From positions 1 to 38,384 of the forward strand of contig CBDUUV010000009.1 in the NCBI GenBank assembly GCA_965370495.1: DNA of 38,384 nucleotides. The letters are read 5' to 3'. The stretch's first letter is position 1. The number at the start of each line of letters is the position of its first letter. The position numbers and the translations under genes are program-made. Positions 1-7,705 of this stretch are shown piece by piece. The notes under the pieces were generated by a model. It ran no database searches. It worked only from the letters and a program-made list of their open reading frames with translations, and was not told the DNA's origin. This DNA is from Krumholzibacterium sp965370495 (GTDB lineage: Bacteria; Krumholzibacteriota; Krumholzibacteriia; Krumholzibacteriales; Krumholzibacteriaceae).

Positions 1-29
1 GAATGCTCTACCAATTGAGCTACTGAGGA
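1..29 (-). tRNA. tRNA 5' part, probably tRNA-Asn (cut by window edge)
   Basis: Read on the minus strand, the sequence gives an acceptor strand TCCTCAG, then TA, a D-stem GCTC, a D-loop containing GGTA, and the closing GAGC. This is the start of a canonical tRNA. Only the first 29 bases are inside the window, so the anticodon is not visible. Bacterial tRNA-Asn(GTT) genes commonly begin with TCCTCAG or TCCTCTG, which is why I favour Asn, but the identity is inferred. A strong promoter lies just upstream (77-105). Confidence 0.6.
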
Positions 30-76
30 GCACAAAATATCTATATTTCGGCGAGGCTTTCGCTTCGCGGCTTTAA

Positions 77-105
77 ATAATAGTAATACGGGCCGACCTT
101 GTCAA
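77..105 (-). promoter_or_regulatory. Sigma-70-type promoter for the tRNA gene
   Basis: On the minus strand a perfect -35 box TTGACA (100-105) is followed by a 17-bp spacer and a -10 box TATTAT (77-82, five of six matches). The expected transcription start is near position 70, about 40 bases before the mature tRNA 5' end. The bases after the -10 box turn GC-rich (GCCGCG), as in promoters of stable RNA genes under growth-rate control; that last point is inference. The -35 box begins about 30 bp after the stop of the iron-sulfur protein gene. Confidence 0.85.
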
Positions 106-135
106 CGCACTTTTGTGCATTTTGCCATGGTGCCT

Positions 136-1761
136 TCAACTCTCTTTTCCATGCACGGGCCCAGCTGACCTGATAAGCAACCTGAGATCTTCGACCAGCA
201 GTTCTACCGGGGAACTGACCGGGATTCCGCGTGCTTCCCCGCCGCTTTTCTCTGCCTCGACAACGAACCTGCGCCTGATCATATCCATTAGCTGAATACG
301 GCATACCGGGCAGGAAGTTGTAACGATATCGGGTGATACGGCTTCGATCGAATCGGCTTTTTTCGACGCAATCTTCTCTGACACCCCTGAATGCGCAAAG
401 GTGAATGCTCCGCCTCCTCCACAGCACTTCTCTGCATCAGGCATTTTCACGTACCTGTAGCCGCACAGTGATTCGAGAATTGCTTCCGGTTGCCAGTTTA
501 CTCCCTGCCCCCGGTTAAGGTGACAGGGATGATGATACGTCACGACCGGCAGCCTGCCGCCATCCTCGGCGGTATCACGCGCAGGGACTGCATTACAGTC
601 GCTTTCGCCAGCTTTATCACCGAAAAGCGTGTCGAACCCCGACGGTTTTTTCTCAAAGCCAAGCATGCCGGCAAGCAACTCGTTGAGATCCCTGACCCTG
701 TTCTCTATGTGTTTTCTGTACAGCTCTGCTGTTTCTTTGTATTCTTTGCCCGATCCCGCATCGCCCGGTTTGCGAATGAAAACCTCTGATCCCGATTCCC
801 AGCCAATCTCGAAGAACTCATCCGATGTCAGGCCAAAAAGCCTCGGGAATTCCTCCCTTAGCATACGGCCCCCGGAAGCACATGTTGTTACGATCCAGTC
901 GTAATCATACTTCGCGAATCCTTCGATCACACCTTCCGCAACCCTTCTGGCATTGTCAATATCACCCGAATAGAAATAGGGAGCCCCACAGCACTGCTGG
1001 TCTCCCGGCACAAGCACATCGACACCGAAAAGATTCAGTATCCATACTGTTGTTTCGGCTTCTTCCGGAAAGAAATGGTTTACGGCATGTCCAACAAAGA
1101 AATACGCGCTGGCACCGTCAGCAATATTTTTTTCGCGTGCTGCCAGTATGCGCCGAACAAGATCGGCCGCTTTCACATCTGAAAACCACTTTCCTGAAGT
1201 ATTTTCAGCCCGCAGAATCATTTCAGGTTCGGGCAGAACCCCTTCGAGCCTCGAAGCGGGGAAAACCCCGTGGTTACCGTAAAGAAAAGGTTTGCTCCCG
1301 GGCAAAGGTACAGACCTGTCCGCGGACCACCCAAAAAGAGGATACAGGAAACTCAGCGTGCCTTTCAACCCGTACCCGTGAAGCGGCCCCTTTCTGGACA
1401 ACCCGAATCTTCGCATCGCCTTGAAGACGATTGAATCCATACTCTCGAGCATCTTCAAGGCGATCTTTCTGATCCTCGGGATGAGCCCCCTCTTTGCCAT
1501 CTCTGCCCGGACAGCCATTATCACTTCATTAGCTCTCATCCCTGACGGGCAGTTCTCCTCGCATGCCATGCACTGAAGACACAGGTCGAATACCCGCTGG
1601 AACTCTTTCTCGTCCAGAGGATCCCCGCGAAAGAAGGCCTCGGCCAGTTCCACCTTCCCGCGGGCAGAAGCCCATTCCTCATGATAGACTTCATATACGG
1701 GACAGACCGATATACATTTTCCACACCTGTTACAGCGAAGAAGATCCTTTGTAATATCCAT
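136..1761 (-). CDS. GlcF-like (Fe-S)-binding oxidoreductase subunit
   Basis: 541-residue soluble iron-sulfur protein, probably passing electrons from a partner flavoprotein to the quinone pool. Two 4Fe-4S ferredoxin motifs are visible (Cys10-13-16-20 and Cys61-64-67-71, each followed by Pro). Two cysteine-rich CCG-type domains follow, with CCG near residues 257-259 and CCGGGG near 446, then SCPVC near 484. This is the layout of GlcF, the iron-sulfur subunit of glycolate oxidase, and of related lactate oxidases. At 541 residues it is longer than E. coli GlcF (about 407); the extra length is mostly a linker before the second CCG domain. I chose the ATG at 1761, 13 bp after the upstream stop; an in-frame ATG at 1833 would overlap the upstream gene by 59 bp. 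No clear Shine-Dalgarno is seen. Substrate is not determined. Confidence 0.85.
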   Translation of the reverse strand: MDITKDLLRCNRCGKCISVCPVYEVYHEEWASARGKVELAEAFFRGDPLDEKEFQRVFDLCLQCMACEENCPSGMRANEVIMAVRAEMAKRGLIPRIRKIALKMLESMDSIVFKAMRRFGLSRKGPLHGYGLKGTLSFLYPLFGWSADRSVPLPGSKPFLYGNHGVFPASRLEGVLPEPEMILRAENTSGKWFSDVKAADLVRRILAAREKNIADGASAYFFVGHAVNHFFPEEAETTVWILNLFGVDVLVPGDQQCCGAPYFYSGDIDNARRVAEGVIEGFAKYDYDWIVTTCASGGRMLREEFPRLFGLTSDEFFEIGWESGSEVFIRKPGDAGSGKEYKETAELYRKHIENRVRDLNELLAGMLGFEKKPSGFDTLFGDKAGESDCNAVPARDTAEDGGRLPVVTYHHPCHLNRGQGVNWQPEAILESLCGYRYVKMPDAEKCCGGGGAFTFAHSGVSEKIASKKADSIEAVSPDIVTTSCPVCRIQLMDMIRRRFVVEAEKSGGEARGIPVSSPVELLVEDLRLLIRSAGPVHGKES

Positions 1762-1774
1762 GCCATTATCGATA

Positions 1775-3103
1775 TCAGGCAAGCATGATCCTTTCGGGGT
1801 CAAATACTCTCGATATATCCTCCGAAATACCACTGATCAGATCACCGTTTTCCACCCCCCTGAAAAACGGTTTTTCTCTGCCGGTCATGTCCGGCGAAGG
1901 AAAACGCCTCCGGAAGAACCTTTCTCCTTTTCGAAGGATCATCTCCGCCCTGACCCTCGCCCCTCCCGCAAGATCATTCCTGATCACATCCCCGACACCA
2001 GGAGGCACTGGGTGATCTTCTCCGGATTCTCCCGCAAGCCATATATAATGTCCCCTGAGCGGGTAAAAGCTGATCCACGACAGGATACCGGCGTCACTTG
2101 GGGTCCTGGCCTTTTTCAGGTCGGCCGTAAGATAGACAAGCTCTTCCCCTTCTCCATAGTGTGAGGTTATCCGGGCAAGAAACGATTTTCTGTCCAATTC
2201 CTGCGGAAAGTCTTCCAACACGGAAATAGCGCTGTCTTTGACAAGCAATTTCACTCTTGAAACAAGGTCTCCCCTGGCTCCCGGAATCGAAGTGTGGAAT
2301 TCAGATATCATAAGTGCTTTGCTTCCACTACCCGCTTCCCCAGATAAAAATTCTGCTGTTATCCCATTATAAATCTCGATCGCAGCAGGATTCATCTTTT
2401 TGTAAATGTCCCCGGCCAGCAAATTCAAACCTGCAGGATCACCGCTGAGCGCAATGGTGCTCCTTGTCCCCGGCAGAGGCAACAGCCGCATCGTGATCGA
2501 ATGGATCATCCCGCATCTTCCACCCGCGCCGGTTATGAATCCCGCAAGCTCGTATCCGGCGACATCCTTGACGCTGTGTGATCCTGTCCGGATCACTTCA
2601 CCGGACGGAGTAACAATTCCCAGGGAAAGGATATTTTCGCGAAGCCTCCCGTATCTCCCCTCGAAACGTGAAACAGTCCCATCCAACACAAGGCCTGCCA
2701 GTGACTGATCTTCACCTGCAAGTTCGGAATCGAACGGAAAAAAGAGGCCTTCCTTTTTTACAGCGTTTCTCAGGTCGGCCAGCCCGACCCCACCACCTGC
2801 CACTACCAGAAGATCGCTCTTCGACACTTCCAGCGCGCCTGTAAGCCCTCCATGCGAAAGAGATATATGAACAGGCCCGCCCGTTTCGGCGACTCCGGCT
2901 GTTTCCATGGCCTTTTCACACGAATCCGTGGATATATGTTCGCCTGCCGGGGCGGAAAGACGAAACGGGCTTTCCATTATCGACACAGACACCGGTTTTC
3001 CGGCAGCTTTCAGCTCTGAACATCTTCGAAGAAAAACCGCCGCATCATCCGCACTTCGAGGCAAATAAACAACCGGTTCTTTTATAGTTTGTCCGCTCAT
3101 CAT
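1775..3103 (-). CDS. GlcE-like FAD-binding oxidase subunit
   Basis: 442-residue member of the VAO/PCMH flavoprotein family, probably the GlcE-type subunit of a 2-hydroxyacid (glycolate or lactate) oxidase. Around residues 90-125 a stretch with VVAGGGVGLADL and FFPFDSE matches the region that follows the first FAD-binding segment. Further on, VKDVAGYELAGFITGAGG and then ITMRLLPLPG are the family's hallmark core. The C-terminus FDPERIMLA corresponds to the usual 'LDPxxIxNPG' end. The first FAD segment is unusual: the normal glycine-rich PP-loop is not recognisable and there appear to be about 25 extra residues before the VVAGGG region. It lies 35 bp after the transporter gene and 13 bp before the GlcF-like gene. 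The start has two adjacent ATGs (3103, 3100) behind AAGGA. No GlcD catalytic subunit is present in the window. Confidence 0.8.
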   Translation of the reverse strand: MMSGQTIKEPVVYLPRSADDAAVFLRRCSELKAAGKPVSVSIMESPFRLSAPAGEHISTDSCEKAMETAGVAETGGPVHISLSHGGLTGALEVSKSDLLVVAGGGVGLADLRNAVKKEGLFFPFDSELAGEDQSLAGLVLDGTVSRFEGRYGRLRENILSLGIVTPSGEVIRTGSHSVKDVAGYELAGFITGAGGRCGMIHSITMRLLPLPGTRSTIALSGDPAGLNLLAGDIYKKMNPAAIEIYNGITAEFLSGEAGSGSKALMISEFHTSIPGARGDLVSRVKLLVKDSAISVLEDFPQELDRKSFLARITSHYGEGEELVYLTADLKKARTPSDAGILSWISFYPLRGHYIWLAGESGEDHPVPPGVGDVIRNDLAGGARVRAEMILRKGERFFRRRFPSPDMTGREKPFFRGVENGDLISGISEDISRVFDPERIMLA

Positions 3104-3138
3104 TTTTCCTTGCCGACTAATATCTGTTCAACCGATAG

Positions 3139-4077
3139 TCAGCCCAACCAGTTCAGTATCAGCGAAATACTGATCACACTGAGCAGCGTGGCTGTCAATA
3201 TCCCTACTGTCACCAGTTTCGGGCGGCATTCGAATTCTGTCGCATATACGACGGCATTGACCGCGGTCGGCATCGCCGACTGCACAATGATCACATTCCT
3301 TAACAGGGGATCGAAATCAAAAAACCTCAGCAGCAGTACCCCGAACAGGAACCCTCCCGCAATCTTGATCAAACCGGCGCCCATACCACCCAGAAGATCT
3401 TTTTTTTCTTCGATACTTCGAGACGCTTTTTTTCTGTCTATCCTGCCGGAAATAATCTTCTCGAGCTGCATACCGAGAAGAAGAAGACCCAGAGGAATGG
3501 CGGAACGGCCGAGAAGATTGATCATTTTCATAAACGGCTCGGGAGGAAGCACCCTGAAATGCGACATCAGCCTGGCAATTACTATCGAATATATCAGGGG
3601 CACCCTGAAAACTGTTGCCAGCGCCTCGGACGGACGCTTCCTTCCGGCACTCGCGATATAGACACCTGCTGTCGCCTGGATAGTCGCCGAGCACACTACA
3701 TAGATAGCCGCATACACGACTCCCTGCTCTCCGAAGGCAAGCATACACACCGGGATACCATAGAAACCGCTGTTAGTGAAAACGGCCGTGATCGACATCG
3801 CGTTTCGTTCGAGCCTGTCGCTTTTCGCGATCACTCCGAACAACTGCGCCGCACCGAACAAAAGAACCGACAGAAGAAAAACATGAAGCATGACCTTCAG
3901 AACAAGCGACATCGCCGCTTCGGAACCGGCCATAGTCATGAAAATCAACGCAGGCCCCAGGACATAGAGCTGAGCCCGCGAAAGAACATGCTCATCCAGC
4001 TTCCCGAGCCTTCTTAGAAGATAGCCCAGGAACACAACAAAACCAATTGGCAGGATAACCTCTGTGAGAACCGGCAT
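3139..4077 (-). CDS. AEC-family (auxin efflux carrier-like) transporter
   Basis: 312-residue integral membrane protein with about ten hydrophobic segments in two blocks joined by a charged loop (near residues 205-225, rich in Lys, Arg and Glu). It has the family look of AEC permeases, including FTNSGFYGIPV (near residues 102-112) in the first half and SAMPTAVNAVVYA in the second, which resembles the conserved crossover region. Bacterial AEC members are secondary transporters, several of them for organic acids such as malate. Its place before a GlcE/GlcF-like pair suggests a hydroxyacid substrate, but this is inference. The ATG is preceded by AGGGA seven bases upstream. It has its own candidate promoter and a palindromic leader hairpin. 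Confidence 0.85.
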   Translation of the reverse strand: MPVLTEVILPIGFVVFLGYLLRRLGKLDEHVLSRAQLYVLGPALIFMTMAGSEAAMSLVLKVMLHVFLLSVLLFGAAQLFGVIAKSDRLERNAMSITAVFTNSGFYGIPVCMLAFGEQGVVYAAIYVVCSATIQATAGVYIASAGRKRPSEALATVFRVPLIYSIVIARLMSHFRVLPPEPFMKMINLLGRSAIPLGLLLLGMQLEKIISGRIDRKKASRSIEEKKDLLGGMGAGLIKIAGGFLFGVLLLRFFDFDPLLRNVIIVQSAMPTAVNAVVYATEFECRPKLVTVGILTATLLSVISISLILNWLG

Positions 4078-4087
4078 TATACATCCC

Positions 4088-4114
4088 TGTCAGAGGAAAA
4101 TGATTTTTCTGACA
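4088..4114 (-). promoter_or_regulatory. Palindromic hairpin next to the AEC transporter RBS
   Basis: An inverted repeat TGTCAGA / TCTGACA (4088-4094 and 4108-4114) encloses a second pair AAAAT / ATTTT, with a GG bulge on one side. It lies between the candidate promoter and the transporter ATG (4077), inside the predicted 5' untranslated region. In the mRNA its 3' arm abuts the ribosome binding site GGGA. It could be a DNA operator or an RNA structure controlling translation; the sequence cannot tell which. Confidence 0.55.
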
Positions 4115-4129
4115 AAGCCAACAACCCGG

Positions 4130-4158
4130 AAGATAACATGGAGCGGCTTATTTTTCAA
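4130..4158 (-). promoter_or_regulatory. Candidate promoter of the AEC-GlcE-GlcF unit
   Basis: On the minus strand TTGAAA (4153-4158, five of six -35 matches) is followed after exactly 17 bp by TATCTT (4130-4135, four of six -10 matches). It sits between the rplQ terminator and the transporter start, where a promoter is needed. The match is moderate, so this is a candidate. Confidence 0.55.
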
Positions 4159-4194
4159 ACCTTTACATAATCTCCGGCGGCGGCTCCGCTGGAA

Positions 4195-4230
4195 ACAAAA
4201 ACAAAAAAATAGCCGTCACCAGGACGGCCC
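4195..4230 (-). terminator. Rho-independent terminator after rplQ
   Basis: The minus strand reads GCCGTC, a five-base loop, GACGGC, then TATTTTTTTG followed by more T. The stem is 4212-4217 paired with 4223-4228, and the T-tract runs from 4210 to about 4195. It lies 33 bp after the rplQ stop and ends the ribosomal cluster. It is the only strong intrinsic terminator I found in the window. Confidence 0.9.
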
Positions 4231-4263
4231 TTTATACATCATCGATACGGATACCCGGCACTT

Positions 4264-4884
4264 TCAAGCATCAGCTTCCGGTTTTTTCTCGTCATCCTCC
4301 GCCGCTGCCCCTTCGGCCACCGTTTCCTCACCGGCAGCTTCCGCGGGTTCTTCAGCCGCCGCTGCTTCCTCAGCAGCTTTGGCAGCTTCTTCAGCAGCCC
4401 TGGCTTCCGCCGCTGCTTCCCTGGAGGCTTTTTCCCTGGCCTTCTTTACAGCTATGACGGGATCTTCCGGAATATCGATCTTGCGATACTTCTTCATCGG
4501 CTTTTTCTTTTTGCCTCTTGCCTTCTCATTCTTGCCGAGCAGTTCGAGCAGGGCTGTATCAGCAGCGTCTCCTCGACGGAAACCAAGCTTGAGAATACGT
4601 GTGTACCCACCCGGCCTGTCAACAAAACGCGGGCCTATCTCATCGAAAAGTTTCTGGAGGACCCTGGGGTTCTGAACAGTCCTGGCAACATGGCGCCTCG
4701 CGGCCAGATCCCCACGCCTGGCGAATGTTATCATCTTCTCGGCGAGTCTGCTCGCCTCCCTGGCTTTTGCCGTCGTCGTAGTGATCCGTTCGCTGTCGAA
4801 CAGAGAAGTCACCATATTCCGCAGCATTGCCCTTCGATGCGAGGCTGTCCTGTTGAGCTTCCTGTGGTCATGTCTGTGCCGCAT
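4264..4884 (-). CDS. rplQ: 50S ribosomal protein L17 with long C-terminal tail
   Basis: L17 sits near the peptide exit side of the large subunit. Residues 1 to about 117 are a standard L17 core: it begins MRHRHDHRKLNRTASHRRAM and includes GGYTRILKLGFRRGD. The remaining 89 residues are a tail not found in the common form (about 116-130 residues). It is first lysine-rich (GKKKKPMKK near 124-132) and then almost pure Ala/Glu with some Lys, probably helical or disordered. The ATG overlaps the rpoA stop by one base (TAATG), so translation is probably coupled. It is the last gene of the cluster, followed by the terminator. Confidence 0.97.
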   Translation of the reverse strand: MRHRHDHRKLNRTASHRRAMLRNMVTSLFDSERITTTTAKAREASRLAEKMITFARRGDLAARRHVARTVQNPRVLQKLFDEIGPRFVDRPGGYTRILKLGFRRGDAADTALLELLGKNEKARGKKKKPMKKYRKIDIPEDPVIAVKKAREKASREAAAEARAAEEAAKAAEEAAAAEEPAEAAGEETVAEGAAAEDDEKKPEADA

Positions 4885-5885
4885 TACTTCTTCTCCTCTG
4901 AATTCTCTTTATCAATCTCCAGGAGGACATCCACATCCATTCCCAGACTGAGCCCCATACCTCCAAGAATATCTGCGATCTCTTTGAGGCTCTTGCGGCC
5001 GAAGTTCCGGTACTTGAGCATCTCGCTCTCGTTATTACGTACCAGCTCTCCAAGAGTTTTGATATTCGCGGCTTTGAGGCAGTTCGATGACCGGACCGAA
5101 AGTTCGAGTTCATCCACATTTCTGCCAAGGAGCTCCTTCATCCTTTCCAGTTCCTCATTAATTACTTCGTCTTCTTCTTCGACCGGCTCTTCATCGAACC
5201 GTATGAAGAGCAGCATATGGTCTTTCAGAATCTTCGAAGCATATCCCAGGGCATCTTCCGGGGTAAGACTTCCATTGGTGGCTATATCGATCGTCAAAGA
5301 ATCATAATCTGTCTTCTGGCCCACCCTTGTATCCTTGACCGAATAATTGACCTTGAGGACGGGACTGAAATTTGAGTCCATGGGAATCAGGCCGATATCA
5401 TAATCATCCAGGTTATGAGTTTCCGAACCTACATACCCTCGCCCGTGCCCTATCAGAATCTCTATCTTCAGCTTGACCTTCTCAGTACATGTCGCAATAT
5501 AAAGGTCCTTGTTAAGGATCTCTATTTCCGGGTTCTCCGTAATATCTCCTGCGGTGATCACTCCTTTTTTCACGACTTCGAGAGTCAGAAACCTTGGATC
5601 ATCACAATGCATCATCGGAATGAGCTGTTTCAGGTTCAGGACGATATCGGTAACATCCTCCTTGACACCCTTGATCGTGCCAAACTCATGAAGTACTTTA
5701 TCGATCTTGACGGCAACAACTGCTGCCCCCTGGATCGAAGAAAGCAGGGTACGGCGGACCGCGTTTCCAATCGTATTGCCAAACCCCCGCTCGAGCGGTT
5801 CCACTTTGAAGGTTGCAAAGGTCTCCGTCGAGGTGGATTCATCCAATACAATTTCTTTCGGCATTAAAAGGTTGCGCCATTTCAT
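4884..5885 (-). CDS. rpoA: RNA polymerase alpha subunit
   Basis: 333-residue alpha subunit. The N-terminal domain dimerises and scaffolds beta and beta'; it shows LERGFGNTIGNAVRRTLLSS near residues 32-51. A linker rich in Glu (EEPVEEEDEV, about 234-243) leads to the C-terminal domain, which binds UP elements and activators. That domain shows ELSVRSSNCLKAANIKTLGE, with the conserved arginine used for DNA contact. Length is normal. The start MKWRNLLMPKEI matches the family, so the full frame is used. It lies 53 bp after rpsD and overlaps rplQ by one base. Confidence 0.98.
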   Translation of the reverse strand: MKWRNLLMPKEIVLDESTSTETFATFKVEPLERGFGNTIGNAVRRTLLSSIQGAAVVAVKIDKVLHEFGTIKGVKEDVTDIVLNLKQLIPMMHCDDPRFLTLEVVKKGVITAGDITENPEIEILNKDLYIATCTEKVKLKIEILIGHGRGYVGSETHNLDDYDIGLIPMDSNFSPVLKVNYSVKDTRVGQKTDYDSLTIDIATNGSLTPEDALGYASKILKDHMLLFIRFDEEPVEEEDEVINEELERMKELLGRNVDELELSVRSSNCLKAANIKTLGELVRNNESEMLKYRNFGRKSLKEIADILGGMGLSLGMDVDVLLEIDKENSEEKK

Positions 5886-5938
5886 CTATGTGTTCCTCCT
5901 CGCGAGGCATACTGATTCCGCCTTCGGACAGAATCGGA

Positions 5939-6568
5939 TTACTTGGAGTAGAGCTCCACAATAAGGTTTTCTTCTATCGGAATCGGGATCAGGTCCCTGG
6001 TCGGTTCCTCGACGTAGACACCTTCCTTTTTTGAAACATCCACCGAAATGTAGGGAACGGTGCCTCTGCTTCCATAGGTTTTTAACGATTCCTCGATAAC
6101 AAGCATGTTTCTGCTCTTTTCCCGAGGAACCACCCTGTCACCAACACCCAGCTGGTAGGAAGGAATATTGACCCTTTTACCGTTGACATTTATATGGTTA
6201 TGAAGGACAAGCTGCCTCGCTGTAGCGCGGGACGGAGCAAAACCCATCCTGAACACCATGTTATCGAGCCTGGATTCAAGAAGCCTGAGCAGGTTTTCAC
6301 CTGTTACGCCTTTCATCCGCTCGGCTTTCTTGAAATAGTTACGGAACTGGCGCTCGAGTACCTGGTAAGTCCGGCGTAACTTCTGCTTCTCTCTAAGCTG
6401 TACCCTGTAGTTGCTTCTCCTGCTGAACCTCGAACGGCCCTGCTCGCCGGGAGGATAATTCCTCTTCTCCACGGCACAACGGTCCGAGTAACAGCGGTCC
6501 CCCTTGAGAAAGAGCTTTACTCCCTCTCTCCTGCAAAGTTTGCATTTGGGACCTGTATATCTCGCCAT
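5939..6568 (-). CDS. rpsD: 30S ribosomal protein S4 (zinc-binding form)
   Basis: S4 binds 16S rRNA early in assembly and helps shape the mRNA entry channel. In well-studied bacteria it also represses its own mRNA. The 209-residue protein has the zinc-type N-terminus with Cys9, Cys12, Cys26 and Cys31. Its S4 RNA-binding domain is visible as SRLDNMVFRMGFAPSRATAR and LVLHNHINVNGKRVNIPS. An excellent ribosome binding site GGAGGTGA precedes the ATG. The 152-bp gap upstream, the largest in the S10-spc-alpha part, folds into several hairpins. Confidence 0.98.
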   Translation of the reverse strand: MARYTGPKCKLCRREGVKLFLKGDRCYSDRCAVEKRNYPPGEQGRSRFSRRSNYRVQLREKQKLRRTYQVLERQFRNYFKKAERMKGVTGENLLRLLESRLDNMVFRMGFAPSRATARQLVLHNHINVNGKRVNIPSYQLGVGDRVVPREKSRNMLVIEESLKTYGSRGTVPYISVDVSKKEGVYVEEPTRDLIPIPIEENLIVELYSK

Positions 6569-6720
6569 CGATTGTCACCTCCCCGGCTTCTCAGCCGATT
6601 CTTGCACAGTCGTCATTCCGTGGAACCATCCGTTCCACCCTGTTCGACTTTCTATTTATACGCCACCATGGTCACCGGAAACATCTTCATGCTTCCGAAA
6701 ACAGGAGCATTCAACACGAT
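6569..6720 (-). promoter_or_regulatory. Structured leader before rpsD (candidate S4 autoregulatory RNA)
   Basis: The gap between rpsK and rpsD contains three hairpins in the mRNA sense. The first (6689-6710) pairs ATGCT with AGCAT plus a short extension past a bulge. The second (6620-6638) is a perfect 7-bp stem, GTGGAAC with GTTCCAC, around a 5-base loop. The third (6584-6597) is CGGCT-GAGA-AGCCG, a GNRA-capped stem that ends one base before the ribosome binding site GGAGGTGA (6575-6582). A TATAAA box is also present but has no good -35 partner. The position before the S4 gene fits an S4-binding feedback leader; this is inference. Confidence 0.5.
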
Positions 6721-7113
6721 TCAGATCCTTCTGCGCTTCTTGAGCCTTACACCATTGTGTGGGATAGGCGTGCAATCCTTGATCCCGGACACATCCAGAC
6801 CCGCGGCGCGAAGCGAGCGGATAGCGGCTTCTCTTCCCGGCCCCGGCCCCTTGATCCATGCCTCGACCTTCTTCATCCCCAGAGCCAGTACTTCACGCGC
6901 CACCTGCTGCGCCGCCTGCTGCGCGGCGAAAGGAGTACTCTTTCTCGAGCCCTTATATCCCAGCTTGCCGGGGCTGCACCACGCTATAACCGCGCCTTCG
7001 TGATCTGTAATCGTAATAATCGTGTTATTAAAAGTAGATTTCACATGGACTACACCTGTCGCATCTACTTTCTTCTGTTTCTTCTTTTTTGACCTCTGCT
7101 TCGGACGGGCCAA
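6721..7113 (-). CDS. rpsK: 30S ribosomal protein S11
   Basis: S11 lies on the 30S platform near the mRNA exit and the E site. At 130 residues it has a short lysine-rich N-terminus (RPKQRSKKKKQKK) and the standard core, including STFNNTIITITDHEGAVIAW and the C-terminal GIKDCTPIPHNGVRLKKRRR. The start codon is TTG, seven bases after a GGGAGG ribosome binding site; no in-frame ATG lies near it. It follows rpsM by 66 bp and precedes the rpsD leader. Confidence 0.98.
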   Translation of the reverse strand: MARPKQRSKKKKQKKVDATGVVHVKSTFNNTIITITDHEGAVIAWCSPGKLGYKGSRKSTPFAAQQAAQQVAREVLALGMKKVEAWIKGPGPGREAAIRSLRAAGLDVSGIKDCTPIPHNGVRLKKRRRI

Positions 7114-7179
7114 CTGAAAACCTCCCTTTGAACTCCATCTGATCCCTCGGGAAAACCCCGAAGATCATATCAACAACTG

Positions 7180-7551
7180 TTATTTTTTTCTTTTCGAACC
7201 CGGACGGTGACGCGGCCCCTTCCTTGTACGGGCATTTGTATGCGTACGCTGCCCGCGCGTGGGAAGACCGTGTCTGTGCCTGATACCTCGATAGGCACCA
7301 ATATCCATCAATCGTTTGATGTTCATTGTAACTTCCGTCCGAAGCGCTCCCTCGACCTTGTAATCGTTTGAGATTATATCCCTGATCTTGATAGTCTGTG
7401 CTTCTGTCAGGTCTCTCGTTTTAGTGTCATAAGGCACTTTTGCCTTCTCGAGGATCTTTCTAGCGCTCGTGCGACCCAATCCAAAAATATAGGTCAACGA
7501 AATCTCGACATGCTTGCTGTCGGGTATATCGACTCCGACTAATCGCGCCAC
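7180..7551 (-). CDS. rpsM: 30S ribosomal protein S13
   Basis: S13 is in the 30S head and makes bridges to the large subunit and to P-site tRNA. The 123-residue protein begins MARLVGVDIPDSKHVEISLT, has the helix-two-turn-helix segment around IFGLGRTSARKIL, and ends in the basic tail THTNARTRKGPRHRPGSKRK. The start is GTG, seven bases after GGAG. It is the first gene of the alpha-operon part and follows rpmJ by 40 bp. No promoter is obvious before it, so it is probably read through from spc. Confidence 0.98.
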   Translation of the reverse strand: MARLVGVDIPDSKHVEISLTYIFGLGRTSARKILEKAKVPYDTKTRDLTEAQTIKIRDIISNDYKVEGALRTEVTMNIKRLMDIGAYRGIRHRHGLPTRGQRTHTNARTRKGPRHRPGSKRKK

Positions 7552-7591
7552 AGTCCAACTCCTTTCGTCTCACTCAATAGACAAATCGCTT

Positions 7592-7705
7592 TTAACCCTG
7601 GCGCTGCTTGTGCTTGGGATTCTTGCATATGACACGCAGAACACCTTTGCGCCTTATAACCTTGCAATCGCGACACATCTTTTTTACCGAACTTCTGACT
7701 TTCAT
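7592..7705 (-). CDS. rpmJ: 50S ribosomal protein L36 (zinc-binding form)
   Basis: Small 37-residue protein that fits the normal size and place of L36, between infA and rpsM. It starts MKVRSSVKKMCRDCKVIRR and ends KNPKHKQRQG. The zinc ligands Cys11, Cys14, Cys27 and His32 are all present, so it is the zinc-dependent form. L36 packs into 23S rRNA near the base of the L7/L12 stalk. A GA-rich stretch (GAAGAGAG) precedes the ATG. The stop is TAA. Confidence 0.95.
   Translation of the reverse strand: MKVRSSVKKMCRDCKVIRRKGVLRVICKNPKHKQRQG

Noticed and set aside
106..119. GCAC-TTTT-GTGC hairpin after the GlcF-like gene as a terminator
   Set aside because: Four-base-pair stem only, and no T-run on the minus strand; too weak.
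6640..6670. TATAAA before rpsD as an internal promoter
   Set aside because: No acceptable -35 box at 16 to 18 bp spacing.
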